NCBI GenBank assembly: GCA_963930655.1
Contig: OZ005609.1
Span: forward strand, 23,881,001-23,945,000
Direction of reading: 5' to 3'
DNA length: 64,000 nucleotides
Origin: Myrica gale
Lineage: Eukaryota; Streptophyta; Magnoliopsida; Fagales; Myricaceae
The notes under the pieces are model-generated. The model was not told where the DNA came from and did no database searches. It worked only from the letters and a program-made list of their open reading frames with translations. The position numbers and the translations under genes were made by a program. Shown here one piece after another: positions 1 to 10,382 of the stretch; within the stretch, counting starts at the first letter, position 1; every line of letters begins with the position of its first letter.

Positions 1-265
1 GAGAGAGATTAAGTCATGCTTCTCACTCTAGCCTCTGCCCTTTTTTGAGATTTACGTCCACATCCTAGCCGAACTTAGCGGCATCTGAGCATCATTTTCA
101 GACCTGTCTGGAGTCGGCCAGCCGTTGCGTGCATCTCACGCGGCAGGCCTTTTTCTCCTCTTTTCGCCCCCCTTAATTCTACCTATTTGGCTAGAGTTCT
201 TGTTCTTCGCTTCTCCCTTCTTCTCTGGCACTACCAATGTCAATCTACTAGGTCAGAAGGATGGA
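1..265 (+). repeat. Dispersed repeat copy A (partner at 9960-10375, inverted)
   Basis: The first ~265 bases match, as reverse complement, the segment at about 9960-10375. Shared landmarks are a CT-rich start, the phrase around 82-105 (gcatctgagcatcattttca in this copy), and a GCGTG-CATCT-CACGC hairpin at 127-141. The copy runs off the left window edge or starts there. It looks like the 5' part of a nonautonomous retroposon because elements at 461-1245 and 57522-58400 share the same kind of hairpin core. No protein is encoded convincingly. Confidence 0.6.
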
Positions 266-445
266 GGTCTCGTTTGGCTCTTCTCCTCCGGCGAAGGCTA
301 TGGTCGTCCAGACTTTTTGGTTTTTTGGATTTTTTTATGGATTAAGTACCCATTTTGTCATTAAGTTTTAATCCCTTTTAACAAATCTTGATTCAATTTT
401 CAAGTTGATCCTAGGAGTACATTTGTAATTTTTGTCAACGAAATC

Positions 446-1260
446 CTCTTAAAATGTCATATTTTTTTAATCATAATAGCAACACCTTTTATTAATAAAA
501 TCAAGCAGGTTGAAAAATCTAAAAAACACGCTATAAAAGGGCGAACCAGACACTCCGAAGAGTTGGCGGGCCAACGAGCAGGGTGACCAAAAGGTCATAC
601 AAAGACTCACAAGGGGCAGAAAAACCATAACAGGCAGCAAACTAATATGATTAGCAGAAAAGGAAAGGCGATGGCGAAATATAGTGGCACGAACAGCAGT
701 TGGAGGTAACAAACCGACCATGTAAGTGGAGGAATGTGAGATCCACGCGCGCATGGGCCCACACACGCTGCCCGACCGATCATCGGAGATGACCCTGTGA
801 AGCGCCTAAACGTCCAGATGCCAGCCACCTGGCGCGTGTATACAAGAGAGACCCTCCTAACGCTGAAAAATGAAGAAAAGGGGACGGGCGCGTGAGATCC
901 ACGCCCGCGCGTCGTCCCTTCGCTGGTTGGTTGGTGTAGAAATCCTCTCCAGTCGATGTAGATATCGTCCTCGCCGGTCGTGGTCTTCAAAAACCTCCAG
1001 AAAAGCGTAGATCTAACAACCAAAATCGTCGGAAAAAAGCCCCTAAAAGTGGCCAGAAATGGGGGTTTATTGAGAGATCCGCGCACATATGACAAGAGTA
1101 GAGAGGAGAGGGAGCTCCTCCCGCCGTCGGACAAGGAAGCGAAAGGGGAGAGTCAGGCGGCCACGGAGGTGAAAATTCTAGAGAGAAGGCAGAACCTCTC
1201 TCTCTAGAATCGGCTTTGCGGTCCCTTTCAGCATAACACTTTTCTCTCTTAAAATTTCAT
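446..1260 (-). mobile_element. Nonautonomous poly(A) retroposon with target-site duplication
   Basis: Read on the minus strand this ~785-bp insertion (461-1245) starts CT-rich, has a GC-rich middle, and ends in a short A run (T run at 462-468 on the plus strand). It is bounded by near-identical 15-bp direct repeats, CTCTTAAAATGTCAT at 446-460 and CTCTTAAAATTTCAT at 1246-1260 (14 of 15 match), which is the target-site duplication left by target-primed reverse transcription. Two GTGAGATCCAC hairpin cores lie at 736-746 and 890-904. The minus frame is open for 175 codons at 607-1134, but composition and the lack of a recognised domain argue against a real protein. It is most likely mobilised by a LINE in trans (inference). 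Confidence 0.72.
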
Positions 1261-1394
1261 TAATTCTCAAAGTTAACGATTCACACGTCGATTTCAATCA
1301 TAAGTTGACACGTGTACAGTGTCATCCAAAACTAAAATCATGTGCGTTATAATTTTTTTAAACTGATCAAACACAGACTATGTGTTTACTCTTA

Positions 1395-1871
1395 CAGGAG
1401 GGCCCACTTGTTGGAAGTCCATAATTCAATCCGCTGTTGTATTGTCCACAACTGAGGCATAGTACATGGCAGTCGCTGAAGCTGCTAAGGAGCTTTGTGG
1501 CATACAGGGCTAGTCAAGGAGCTGAACATTCAGTAAGGTGAAGTTCAGTTGCATTGTGATAGTCAGAGTGTCATTTATTTGGCAAAGAACCAAGTGTATC
1601 ATGCAAGAACCAAGCATATTGATGTGAGGTTTCAGAAGATCAGAGAGTTGGTTGCTTCTGGTGAATTATTGCTGGAGAAAGTTCACACCTCTGATAATGC
1701 AACAGACATGTTGATTAAGCAAGTTATCACAGAGAAGTTCAAGTATTGCTTGGACTTGATAAATATCTCCAGGTGCTAGATAGAAGAGATGTTCCTAACC
1801 TATTAGTTCCAGGTGAAGGCAAAAACTTGTTTGATTTTCTACTAAGGGACAATATTCGCCAAGGTGGAGAT
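1395..1871 (+). pseudogene. Ty1/copia polyprotein C-terminal (RNase H) remnant
   Basis: This is the decayed end of a copia-type Pol polyprotein. The 76-codon frame at 1549-1779 carries the classic RNase H pieces HCDSQSVIYLAKN, ARTKHIDVRF and DNATDMLIKQ, followed by the usual C-terminal tail. Upstream, 1395-1548 still encodes the STTEAEYMAVAEA-type region but with stop codons (TAG in place of the second E of TEAEY, and another before the SRS/SKEL stretch) and shifts of frame. The rest of the element (gag, protease, integrase, RT) is absent to the left, so it is truncated. It joins directly to a polypurine tract and LTR at 1862-1872. Confidence 0.85.
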
Positions 1872-2143
1872 TGTTGGATAAAGATGACTCATATTTTTAA
1901 GATATCTTGCAAGTAGTTGAGTTATAATTGGATATCCCAGTATTTGAGTTCTGATATGCTTGGTCTAGGGTTTCTTATAAATTGTCAGTCTATGATGTAA
2001 CCCAAGTATTATTCCAGATAGTAAAATCTTTGGCCGCTCTCTCCTTTGGACATAGGCATATTACTGAACCATGTTAAATCTCTGTCTCAATTCTCTTTTC
2101 AATTTTCGTATATTGTTCATCATTATTATGCAAGTTAACAACA
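1872..2143 (+). repeat. 3' LTR of the truncated copia element
   Basis: The LTR starts TGTTG straight after a polypurine tract (AAGGTGGAGAT at 1861-1871) and ends CAACA at 2139-2143, giving the short inverted ends expected of an LTR. Length is 272 bp. It lies at the expected distance behind the RNase H frame. No matching 5' LTR is seen in the window. Confidence 0.75.
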
Positions 2144-2384
2144 AAAAGTAATCTTTACACCCCAAGAATCCACACGAAGAAAATCTTTTTTTCTAAGCTC
2201 TATGAAGAAATTCTTAAAGCTGGAAGAATCAGGCGAAAGGCTCATTTTCAGTTAAGTCTGCACGATGACGCCAGACGCCACAAATCTTGTATATGAACGT
2301 TGATTACATTGCAAAGACATAATTGCATAAGGCCAATTTAGACTGACCCTCGCAACGACTTTTATGGTCGCAAAAACTTATTTG

Positions 2385-2850
2385 CGACGAAATGTTGAGT
2401 TTGTAGGAAATCTTTATTTGTTCTCTTGGAAGCTTACAAGCATGTTTGCGGATCCACAATTTTTAAAAAATTTGAAGTTTTAAGAACTTTTAGGTTTTGA
2501 AAATTTGTGTTCTTTTTTGGTTTTTACACAAGTTCACAAACAATTTTCTTTTTAGTATTTTAATTTCAAAATTTAAAAATAATGATAAAAAAACTTGTAA
2601 TTCATCTCTCTCCTCCATCAAATCATCTATTTTCATGAAAATAAATATAAAAAATTCAATCAAATCATCTCTGCCTTCACTTAACCAACTGCAATACAAC
2701 TCAAAAACTTTTCACCTTATCCTAAACATATTTCAAAATTTTCATTACTTTTTAAAAAAATCTAATATAACTCCAATCTATCATAATTTTCACAATACAC
2801 CACCAAATATATATATATATAAAACAAACGGTAAGATGCCAATTTAGATA
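2385..2850. repeat. AT-rich MITE-like repeat, inverted partner at 9420-9810
   Basis: The stretch from 'gttgagtttgtaggaaat' onward resembles the reverse complement of 9420-9810, including the shared words ttggaagctta and catgtttgc. Both copies are AT-rich and noncoding. The two small open frames here (both strands) are shadows of low-complexity sequence. Confidence 0.5.
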
Positions 2851-2960
2851 AGTTTGTTGCTAATGCTAAGTTCCTTTTTGAACAATATTCAATTCAATAA
2901 GTATAAAGTTACTTCATTAATTTTTGGAAGAAACTCCTTTCAAGATTATCAAAAGGGCAA
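2826..2960 (-). repeat. Inverted copy of the repeat found 3' of peroxidase 1
   Basis: Reverse-complemented, this segment matches 13318-13430 and 6268-6390. Shared words include gaattgaatattgttcaaa and aacaaacttatctaaatt. Only the first part of the longer ~400-bp family is present. Confidence 0.6.
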
Positions 2961-3296
2961 ATTACAATAATCATCATGAATTATCACACTTTTCTCAATT
3001 ATCCCCTAAACTATCACTAGTTGTAACTCAATCCCTAAACTATGTTCTTGTTACAGTTCTATCCACAAACCGATTTAGGGCGTCAATTTGAACGGAATAT
3101 GTCCATGTGTGTTACACGTGAATAGGAAAAATTATAATAACCTCACGAACTATCATTATTTTCTCAATTACATCCCCTTAAATTATCACCTGATGCAAAT
3201 CACCCATAAACTATGTCTAGGCTACAATTTCATCCCCAACTGACTTGGGGTCAATTTGTACCGAATCAGTCTCACTTTTGTTACATGTTACAAGAC
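2957..3296 (+). repeat. Two diverged ~170-bp tandem units
   Basis: Unit 1 (about 2957-3127) and unit 2 (about 3128-3296) have the same order of phrases: an A-rich start, 'tctcaatta', 'aaactat', a 'gtcaatttg' word and a final 'gttaca'. The end, 'gaccattttgccct' at about 3294-3307, is common in plant nonautonomous DNA elements; similar text occurs at 60680-60900. No coding capacity. Confidence 0.5.
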
Positions 3297-3355
3297 CATT
3301 TTGCCCTAAAAAAAACAAAACTACTTGAAGACCCTCAATGCTCGTTTTGAAGTTT

Positions 3356-3829
3356 TCACCATTTTAGTTCAGATCCGATTTGCACGCGAAAACTATAGTC
3401 TCCCCTCGTGAACTTTGCTATCAATGAAAAAGGCAGTTGAGGCATAGAAGAACAATCTTCAGTCAAACAAGAAATTTCAGAAGGCATAACACTGATCTGA
3501 TTAGTAGACCCAGAAGCATTATTCTTGAAACCGTGCACAGAACGCCCAACCTTATACCCAGGTGGATAACCATGCAACTTATAACATTTATCCACAACAT
3601 GCCCAATCATTCCACAATGACTACAAATGGGCTTATCCTTGCGATGATTCCCTTGCTTACCAGCAAAACAAGAATTCGAAACAGACTTGCTTAATAGAGC
3701 AGTAGATTCTGCAGATACATCGGCAGGGAAGGAAAGACCCTTTTTGCCGCTCGTAAGCCAAAACCATGGCATAAACCTTATTCAAGGTTGGCAATGGATC
3801 GAGAAGCAAAACCCATCTAACGGCTTATA
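3356..3829 (-). pseudogene. Ty1/copia Gag fragment with CCHC zinc knuckle
   Basis: The 138-codon minus frame (3772-3356) carries a retroviral-type zinc knuckle, CSHCGMIGHVVDKCYKLHG, followed by PPGYK, as in plant copia Gag proteins. Upstream at about 3830-3735 another frame encodes LLDPLPTLNKVYAMVLAYER, the expected preceding Gag text, so one frameshift near 3735 separates the two. No protease or pol follows and the upstream end stops where the foldback element begins. It is a truncated, frameshifted Gag relic. Confidence 0.82.
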
Positions 3830-4925
3830 GGTCTCCACCTCATTTAATGAGGCGTTGGCTCGGCTAGGCTCTTCGTGGAGCCGACCAGGTGCGCATCAAT
3901 ATGCTCTCTCTCTCTCTCTTTAGCCGCACTAGTCGGACCACTAAACAAGTTGTGCGACCAGTTCTTCGACCGGTACGACTGGAAGACGCGTCTGACTTCA
4001 TTATTGAGGTAAAAATAATGGTTTGACAACATTATCAGAGAAAAAAAAATCAGTTTCACCAAAAATTGGTGGTCGGATTGCATCATTCATTTATAAAATT
4101 GTAGCCACAAAACTTGTGGTCTGACTGCATCATTAGTTGAGATAAACAAATTTCTATTTAAACAAAAGTAAAAAGGAAAAAAATAAAGTTTTCATCATTG
4201 TCATATTCCTTTCCTTTCCTTCGTGCTTTTAACATATTCTTCAAACATTAAAAGTGAAGTTCAGTATCATTGCAGTACATCTTCAAAGTGCACTCCTGCA
4301 CTTCGACTATTTTACAAAGTTATTCTAAGCGGAATGATGAAACAACTTTAAAACATTGGCTTCCCAAATTTCTTTAAAACATCAATGCTAAAAGCATGTC
4401 TTTAAAACATCGATTTTCCAAATTTCAACCATTAAGATCACATACACGATACACATTTGGGCCATGTAGTACTTCAAAACATCGGCTTTCCAAAACTTAA
4501 CATTTTTTTTATATGGATTACATGCACATTAAAGAAATCACGACATGTAATAAGTATGAGTTTGGACCATAATCTGCGTGCGATTTCTTATTTTCCTAAG
4601 GGGTCTCTCAGTAACTCAAAAAAAGAGCAACTTCGCAATAAGAAAGAATGGAGAGGAGAGTACTGGGGTTTAGAGGATTTAGAAACTAGGATTTAGAAGC
4701 CGATGTTTGAAACAGAGGATTTGGAAAGAAAATAAAATAAAAATACACATTTCCAGTCGTACTGGTTGGAGAACTGGTCGCACAACTTATTTAGTGGTCC
4801 GACCAATGCGGCTAAAAAAAGAGAAAAATGGTACTGATACGCGCCTGGTTGGCTCCACGAGAAGCCCAGCCGAGTCAATACCTCACAAGCCTCATTAAAT
4901 AAGGTGAAGACCCGTGAGACATTAG
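3815..4925. mobile_element. Foldback-type element with ~160-bp inverted arms
   Basis: The left arm (about 3830-3985) and right arm (about 4752-4912) are inverted copies. For example, GGTCTCCACCTCATTTAATG on the left pairs with GGTGAAGACC at 4903-4912 and the AT-rich word before it, and both arms hold 'gaactggtcgcacaactt' and 'tagtggtccgac'. Weaker similarity extends outward to ATCTAA at 3815 and TTAGAT at about 4925. The ~770-bp core (3986-4751) is AT-rich with no recognisable protein. Long inverted arms around a noncoding core fit a foldback or nonautonomous Mutator-like element. I could not find a convincing target-site duplication. Confidence 0.65.
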
Positions 4926-4929
4926 ATAA

Positions 4930-4987
4930 GTTTGGATTCAATCCAGACCGTGGGTCTAGACCCGTACAGTTTGGACTGAATCCAAAC
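4930..4987. repeat. 58-nt near-perfect palindrome
   Basis: The sequence from 4930 to 4987 reads almost identically on both strands. It begins GTTTGGATTCA and ends TGAATCCAAAC, and it is centred on GGGTCTAGACCC (952-963 within the 4900s). It would form a long hairpin. It sits five bases outside the outer limit of the foldback element, so it may be that element's true end or a separate small insertion. Confidence 0.7.
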
Positions 4988-5018
4988 CATAAAAAAAAAT
5001 TCCCAAATCTGTACAGCA

Positions 5019-5637
5019 CTAAAAACATCGTCTCGATACCTTCTCCTTCTTAGCCTTCTCAGCCGTGTCCTCCTTAACATTACCATAACCCACCCTCGCT
5101 GGAGCAAATCCATCCAAAGCCAAATATTTCCCTTCCTCTTCCTCTGCTACCTTAACTTCCCACTCATCTGAATCCCAATCAAACTCATCCCCCATTACCA
5201 AATTACCCTCCTCTAATTGACCGTCAATGCCATTCGCAAAACACTCTTCTTCTTCTTGATCTAACTCTTCAAACTCAACCATCATACCCTTCTCACCCTC
5301 TGAAAATTCTGTTCTTTTCTCATAATACCCAGCAAGGTTTGGGTCCGTATCTTACATAAAGACTCCACAACCAAGTCATATAGGCCCATAGTTCTCATCC
5401 TCGTCTCTTCCGTCACTCAAAACCGGGTTTCTACCACTTCTTCTTGCCGTAATTTTTCGGGAATGGATTGCCTCCGAAGGCAAGTCCATCCGGATGACCG
5501 AATGGACGGCTGGAGTAGTTGTTATGTTATTCCTCACTACTAAGTTAATAAATGAGGCTTTCTTGATATGTTTATTGTTTATCTTTGTACTTGAGCTTGA
5601 GTGAAAAAAAATATCGATTTCGAAAAGTGGGTTTTAG
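5019..5637 (-). pseudogene. Unidentified acidic open frame with two in-frame stops
   Basis: On the minus strand one reading frame is open from about 5637 to 5019 apart from stops at 5376-5378 (TGA) and 5352-5354 (TAA). The part after the stops is 88 codons from ATG at 5285, strongly acidic (runs such as QEEEE and AEEEEG) with a basic end (KAKKEKVSRR). I do not recognise a family. The acidic bias and low repeat content suggest a piece of a host gene, perhaps one exon or a captured fragment, rather than a transposon. Alternatively a real gene could splice around the stops. No other exons were found nearby. Confidence 0.3.
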
Positions 5638-5639
5638 TA

Positions 5640-6240
5640 AAAGAAGAGGAAATTGGGAAAAAGCAAAGGAAAATGGAGAGGAAGAGTGAATTTCACCTGT
5701 TAAAAGACGATTTTCCGTAATTGGTTGTTCTTGTATAACGCTGTTGCTGAAACTTTTCAGGTTCAACTTGGTTGATCGGTACTAAAGTGAGAGTTATTGT
5801 TGAGAGCAAAACAATCATTTCTTCGAGCAATGGCAATGGTACCGGTTCACCCAAATATATATACATATACACACACACACAACACACAATAGAGAAGATG
5901 CGAGAGCAGGCAAAAGCAATAATCGGAGGGACTAGATGAAGGATAAGGTCGGGTTTGGATCTTGCCTTTTGCGCAGGCATCGAGTCACATATTATTTTAC
6001 AATTTTTTTAAAATGAGATGTCATTTTTTAAGACGTGTCAGGTAGTTATTGGATCTTACGTAGTTGCTGTCACCCACGTATCCAAATTCCGTTGGCCATC
6101 TGACGGCGGGACCAATATGAGAAATGTTAGAAACCACAGGGGTACCTGTAGGAAAAAAATTACCTTAAGGACCAATATAAGAAGACGTTAAATCCCAAAG
6201 ACTGGTGGAGTAATTTAACCTTGCTAATATAAGGAGTGCA
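5640..6240. other. Intergenic, no gene seen
   Basis: I see only low-complexity sequence, including a (CA)n/(TA)n run near 5865-5890, and small unsupported open frames. Confidence 0.5.
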
Positions 6241-6711
6241 AGTCAATACTGATTTTTTTCCTGAACTTTGATAATCTTGGAAGGAGATTCTTCCGAAAAT
6301 GAATGAAAGAACTATTTACGTATGGAATTGAATATTGTTCAAAAGGAACTTTGTATTAACAACAAACTTATCTAAATTGAATATTTTTCGAAACAAACAA
6401 TATGTCGCAATCCTTTGCACGTACGGATCATGCATGCTTGCACTTGTGCTTGTCATCATAACAATTAGAAAACTTCATCATGCATAGCTAGAACAAATTC
6501 AAGCCAATTAGAGTCACAAGCTCCTTGTGTATTTATCAAGAGTATCTAATTAACAGCATGGTGGTATAAGCAAAAAATTTCCCTAGGATTATGCCATGCT
6601 AGCTGCTGTGATCTCTGGGTCAGATTGATTGAAGTGGGGACTTTTTTCCTATGAATTATGGCGTAATTATTAGACACCATATAAGAATAACATGATCTTT
6701 ATTATATGAAT
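6241..6711 (+). repeat. Copy of the peroxidase-1 3' flanking repeat
   Basis: About 440 bp here is collinear with 13318-13690. Shared words include 'aatcttggaagg', 'aattgaatattgttcaaa', 'aatcctttgcac', 'aaaatttccctaggattat', 'cagattgattgaagtgggg' and 'ttagacaccatat'. At 13.3 kb this sequence is the 3' flank of the peroxidase gene. No peroxidase coding remnant precedes this copy, so either the repeat is an element itself or a flank was duplicated alone. Confidence 0.7.
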
Positions 6712-8056
6712 GAAAGAACTGTATACTTTTTTTTTTGTAACCGTTACCTCAATTTATTAGAATCTCAAAGTTTCCGAAACAAAACAAGAGCTAAGGAGGT
6801 TCAGTTCCAACATACAGCCAAGATAAGTTAAGCGAATGCTCACAACTACGGAGAGCTAAGCTCAGTGACAACACAAGGAGCGAGGTGATGTACTAACGAA
6901 TTTGCATCTTTACAGACATGATAAACCTGCCAACTATTCAATTTACTACCCAATTCATGAATCGCCTTCACTAAGGAAAGAATACGCCACTCAGACACAC
7001 GTGGCCAACAATGAACTGCCTTGAATACAGTTTCAGAGTCACTTTCCAGCAAAACGTCACGAAAGCCGCGACTATGCACCAGCTCCATTCCAAGTCTAGC
7101 AGCCTTGGCCTCTCCTTCCAACACGTCAATGACATCAATCTGCTTTACGCTTGCCCCAAGGACCACCCCACTAGAATCACAAATAATTGCTGCAATAATC
7201 GCATAGCTCTCCCCCTAATGGCACATCAACATTTACTTTAACTTTATCAGCAAGAGGAGCGATCTATTCATGCATCCGGGGTACTTGAAGCTTTTTCTGC
7301 CAAGCAGCCTTATGTTCCATGCTCACCCGTTTAATTCTCTGCGCAAGCACCAGAGCATCACATTTCGAATCCCCGTGTACCACTTGATTTCGAGCAGCCC
7401 ACGTTAAATCAATGGAATTAGATGCGTAGAGCTGGAAAAAGTGTTGGTCTTCAAGAGGGATATCAAGTGACTGATGGGGGTGCAATATTTTTTGCACCCA
7501 AAGTGCCACCGGGTCTGCATCAAATACCGTGATATCAATTTTCCATGGAGATTCACTCCAGAGAGTGCAGCTAAATGGGCATAATAAGACAACATGATGG
7601 AGAGTTTCAATGTTTTCTCCACATTGTGCGCACGTTAGACCATCCGTACCCAGCCCATTACCTCCAATGCGCGTTGCTACAGAGCTCCTCGTAGGAAATA
7701 CCTCCCAACACACCTTTCAGAGTAACAATTTTAACCGGTCATGCACTTTTAGTTTCCAAAGGGCAGTCCACATAGCTGGGCAATACGGGGACACGTCAGT
7801 AACTCTCCGGCTCACCAAGGCATGCATTATGGACGGATTTAGCCGTATAATCACCAGAGCATTCCAACGGCCAGCAGCACCATCATTCGCGAGCTGCAGT
7901 GTGAGAATGGCATGTGTGGACTCCCTAGAAAAAATATGCCGAGCTAATTCTTCGTTCCACCGCCTACCATCCTCCATCAGGAGGTCCTTTACAAGCACCA
8001 CATCTGAAGGAGGAACAACCTCTTCCCGAGCCAGATGCAAGAAAGAACTGTATACT
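6712..8056 (-). mobile_element. 5'-truncated LINE with 16-bp target-site duplication
   Basis: The insert (6728-8040) is flanked by the identical 16-mer GAAAGAACTGTATACT at 6712-6727 and 8041-8056. Its T run at 6727-6736 is the poly(A) tail of a minus-strand element. Going down the minus strand, 8040-7717 encodes a region found just before the zinc domain in plant LINE Pol; 7713-7264 encodes the reverse-transcriptase zinc-binding domain (CAQCGENIETLHHVVLLCPF, then W); 7166-6846 encodes the C-terminal RNase H-like domain (EGEAKAARLGMEL, LLESDSETV). These lie in different frames, so at least two frameshifts disrupt it. The reverse transcriptase and endonuclease are missing. Confidence 0.9.
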
Positions 8057-8187
8057 GATTGAATTGAATAATGTTCAGAAGGAACTTAGCATTAACTATA
8101 AACTTATCTAAATTTGCACCTAATTAGCAATTATATATATTTTTTAAAAGGAAGATGATACGATCAATTTTATTAGATACTCTTACA

Positions 8188-8343
8188 GGTTTGTTATTAA
8201 AATTTTATTAACATTAATTTTGTATTGGTGTTAAAAATGAAGTGATATTGAAATTGGTGAATGAGAGATAAAAGTAAAAGTAAAATTTTGAAGTGTGTAT
8301 GATAAAAATAAAATTTTATTAAAATTTTTATTAAACAAACGAC
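8188..8343. repeat. Short MITE-like element
   Basis: The left end (ggtttgttattaaaatttta) and the reverse complement of the right end (cgtttgtttaataaaaattt) are similar AT-rich termini around a ~110-bp core. The segment before it (8057-8110) is another partial copy of the peroxidase-flank repeat. Confidence 0.4.
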
Positions 8344-8683
8344 ATGTTAATATTATGACTGAGACAAATTAATCGTATATAGTTACAAAAAAAGCTGTCT
8401 CAATAACCCCGAAAACAAACCCCAGAAAAACACAACAATATCAAACAAACAAAACCTAAGACTGAACAACACGAAAATCTTAAAAAACTTGGAGGTGCCG
8501 TAGAATTTCTCAGAAAAAAAAACCACACCAAAATTAAGACAAACTGATTACATTTGTCTCAAATTAGACAGTCCAAGATCTACGCCTTAGCAATTATGTT
8601 CATGCTGTTGTTTGAGTCTTGGAAATGACACGACTTTTTGACGTGAACTTCGGAATGGAGCAAAAACACCAACATATCCAGAT
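8344..8683. other. Intergenic, nothing recognised
   Basis: AT-rich noncoding sequence without supported open frames or repeats. Confidence 0.4.
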
Positions 8684-9381
8684 ATGGACGCAATGATGGA
8701 GCCAGAAATTGATATTTGGGAGGGGGCCAACATCGCATAATAATAATTTTTTATTTAATTTAATATAAATATATAGCATAAAACATTTATTAAGGTTATA
8801 TTTTTAATTTAAGACATAATAATAATATTATTTAGTTATTGACTTAGAGATATACTTTTGCGTAGTTATTATTAACTAAGATCATGAATTATAAAAAAAT
8901 AGTTTCTCCTTAGAACTCAAAATTTATAACATTCAATGTTTTGTTCAAGTTACAATTGTAGAGAAAATAGAAAAATAATGGATGAAAACAAGTAAGTGTT
9001 TGAAGAGCTCAAGAAAAATAAAACTAAACCACACATTATGAATTTTATTGTTAAATATATTTTCAGAAGAAAAAAATTATTTAAAACCTTTTAATTTTTA
9101 AAAAATATTTAAAAATTGTAAAGATTCAAACTAAATCTTAAAATTTAACAAACATGTAATTTCAAATATTTAAGGGACTTAAATATTAATTTTTGTAAAA
9201 ACTATAGATATAGGGACTAAAAAGGGGTTTTAAAATTTTTTGAGGGGGCCAATTAATTAATGTTAATTTTTGTCAAAACCGTGTAAATAACACGAAAGGG
9301 ATAGGGGGATTTTTTAATTGTTTTTTTTGGGGGGGGGGGGGGGGATCATGGCCCTTGGCTCCGCTCCGCCACTGCATGGAC
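8684..9381. mobile_element. ~690-bp nonautonomous TIR element
   Basis: The element 8690-9375 begins GCAATGATGGAGCC and its other end reads, on the opposite strand, GCAGTGGCGGAGCGGAGCC, so the termini are imperfect inverted repeats. ATGGAC occurs immediately outside both ends (8684-8689 and 9376-9381), a likely target-site duplication of at least 6 bp. The interior is AT-rich, noncoding, and has a run of about 16 G near 9329-9344. The superfamily is undecided. Confidence 0.6.
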
Positions 9382-9419
9382 AAATGTTAGGAGAAACGAT
9401 CTTTTTCTTTTTACGCCAA

Positions 9420-9810
9420 TTGTGCGGTTTAGTTTTGGAGATTGATACCACTTTAATGCAAAATTAGAGAAAATTTTGTAGTAAGTTTGGGAGGAATTGA
9501 ATTTTTTTGGAGTTTTATTAGACTTAGTGAAAAAATGAAAAGAGAGATAGTTTAAATTATTATGTTTATTTTAACGAAGAGAGATGAGTTTGAAGTTTTA
9601 TAATTATAATTATTAAATTTCGAAATTAAATAAAATGAGAACCTTGATTTGGTGTGAAATCCGAAAAAATTAAAAAGTTCCAAACAGAAAATTTGTGTTT
9701 GCATAAAAAATTCTTAAAATTTGATATTTGTGAGTTTGCAAACATGCCCTAAAAAAATAAGCTTCCAAGTGAAGAAATAACAATTTCCAACAAACTCAAT
9801 ATTTGGCCAC
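9420..9810. repeat. AT-rich MITE-like repeat, inverted partner at 2385-2850
   Basis: Reverse-complemented this matches the order of words at 2385-2850 (gttgagtttgt-ggaaat, ttggaagctta, gcatgtttgc). It is noncoding. Confidence 0.5.
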
Positions 9811-9959
9811 AACTGTTCTAATACCATTTGTTATGGATCCATATAAGACTATGAGATTAATATCTAGAAAATTAGCTTGCTAGGTAGAGATGCCTTCAAG
9901 CTTATATGAAGTCATTCCAGATATTTCTTAACCGATATGTGACTGTTATACCATACTCC

Positions 9960-10375
9960 TTACCTAATAGATTGACAATAGTAGTGCTAGAAAGAAAGGA
10001 GAACCTAAGAACTCTCGGTACGTAAAAGGCGGAATGAGGTGACAACTAACAAGATGAGAAAAAGGCCTGCCACGTGAGATGCACGCAACGGCCGACCGAT
10101 GTTGGACGAGTTTGAAAATGATGCTCAGAAGCTGTTAAGTCCGACTATGTTGTGCATGTCTGTCTCAACAACCAAAAGCTTTTAGATCTGGACGCGAATC
10201 TCCAAAAAATGACAGAGAAGATGAGAATTGTATAGATCCCAGCCGCCATAATGACATGGCCAAGAGGGGAGAGGAGGACGAGGTTGGTCAAATCTAGGCC
10301 TTAGGGGAAGGGGTTAGACGACGGAGGGGGGTAGAGGCTAGAGTGGGAAGCAAAGCTTAATCTCACACTAGGAGA
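9960..10375 (-). repeat. Dispersed repeat copy B (partner at 1-265)
   Basis: The reverse complement follows copy A from 'gagattaagctttgcttccc' through 'cactctagcctct', 'gcatcattttca' and 'ggcaggcctttttctc'. It contains the core CGTGAGATGCACG at 10073-10085. This copy is longer than A in the segment corresponding to 10120-10300. Confidence 0.65.
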
Positions 10376-10382
10376 AAATTTA

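Noticed and set aside
607..1134. 175-codon minus-strand open frame
   Set aside because: It lies inside a nonautonomous retroposon with target duplication, has no domain, and overlaps another open frame on the plus strand.
3815..4960. Foldback element inserted inside the copia gag gene
   Set aside because: The supposed Gag text on the far side (GLNPNLSN) comes from the arm of the 58-nt palindrome, not from Gag.
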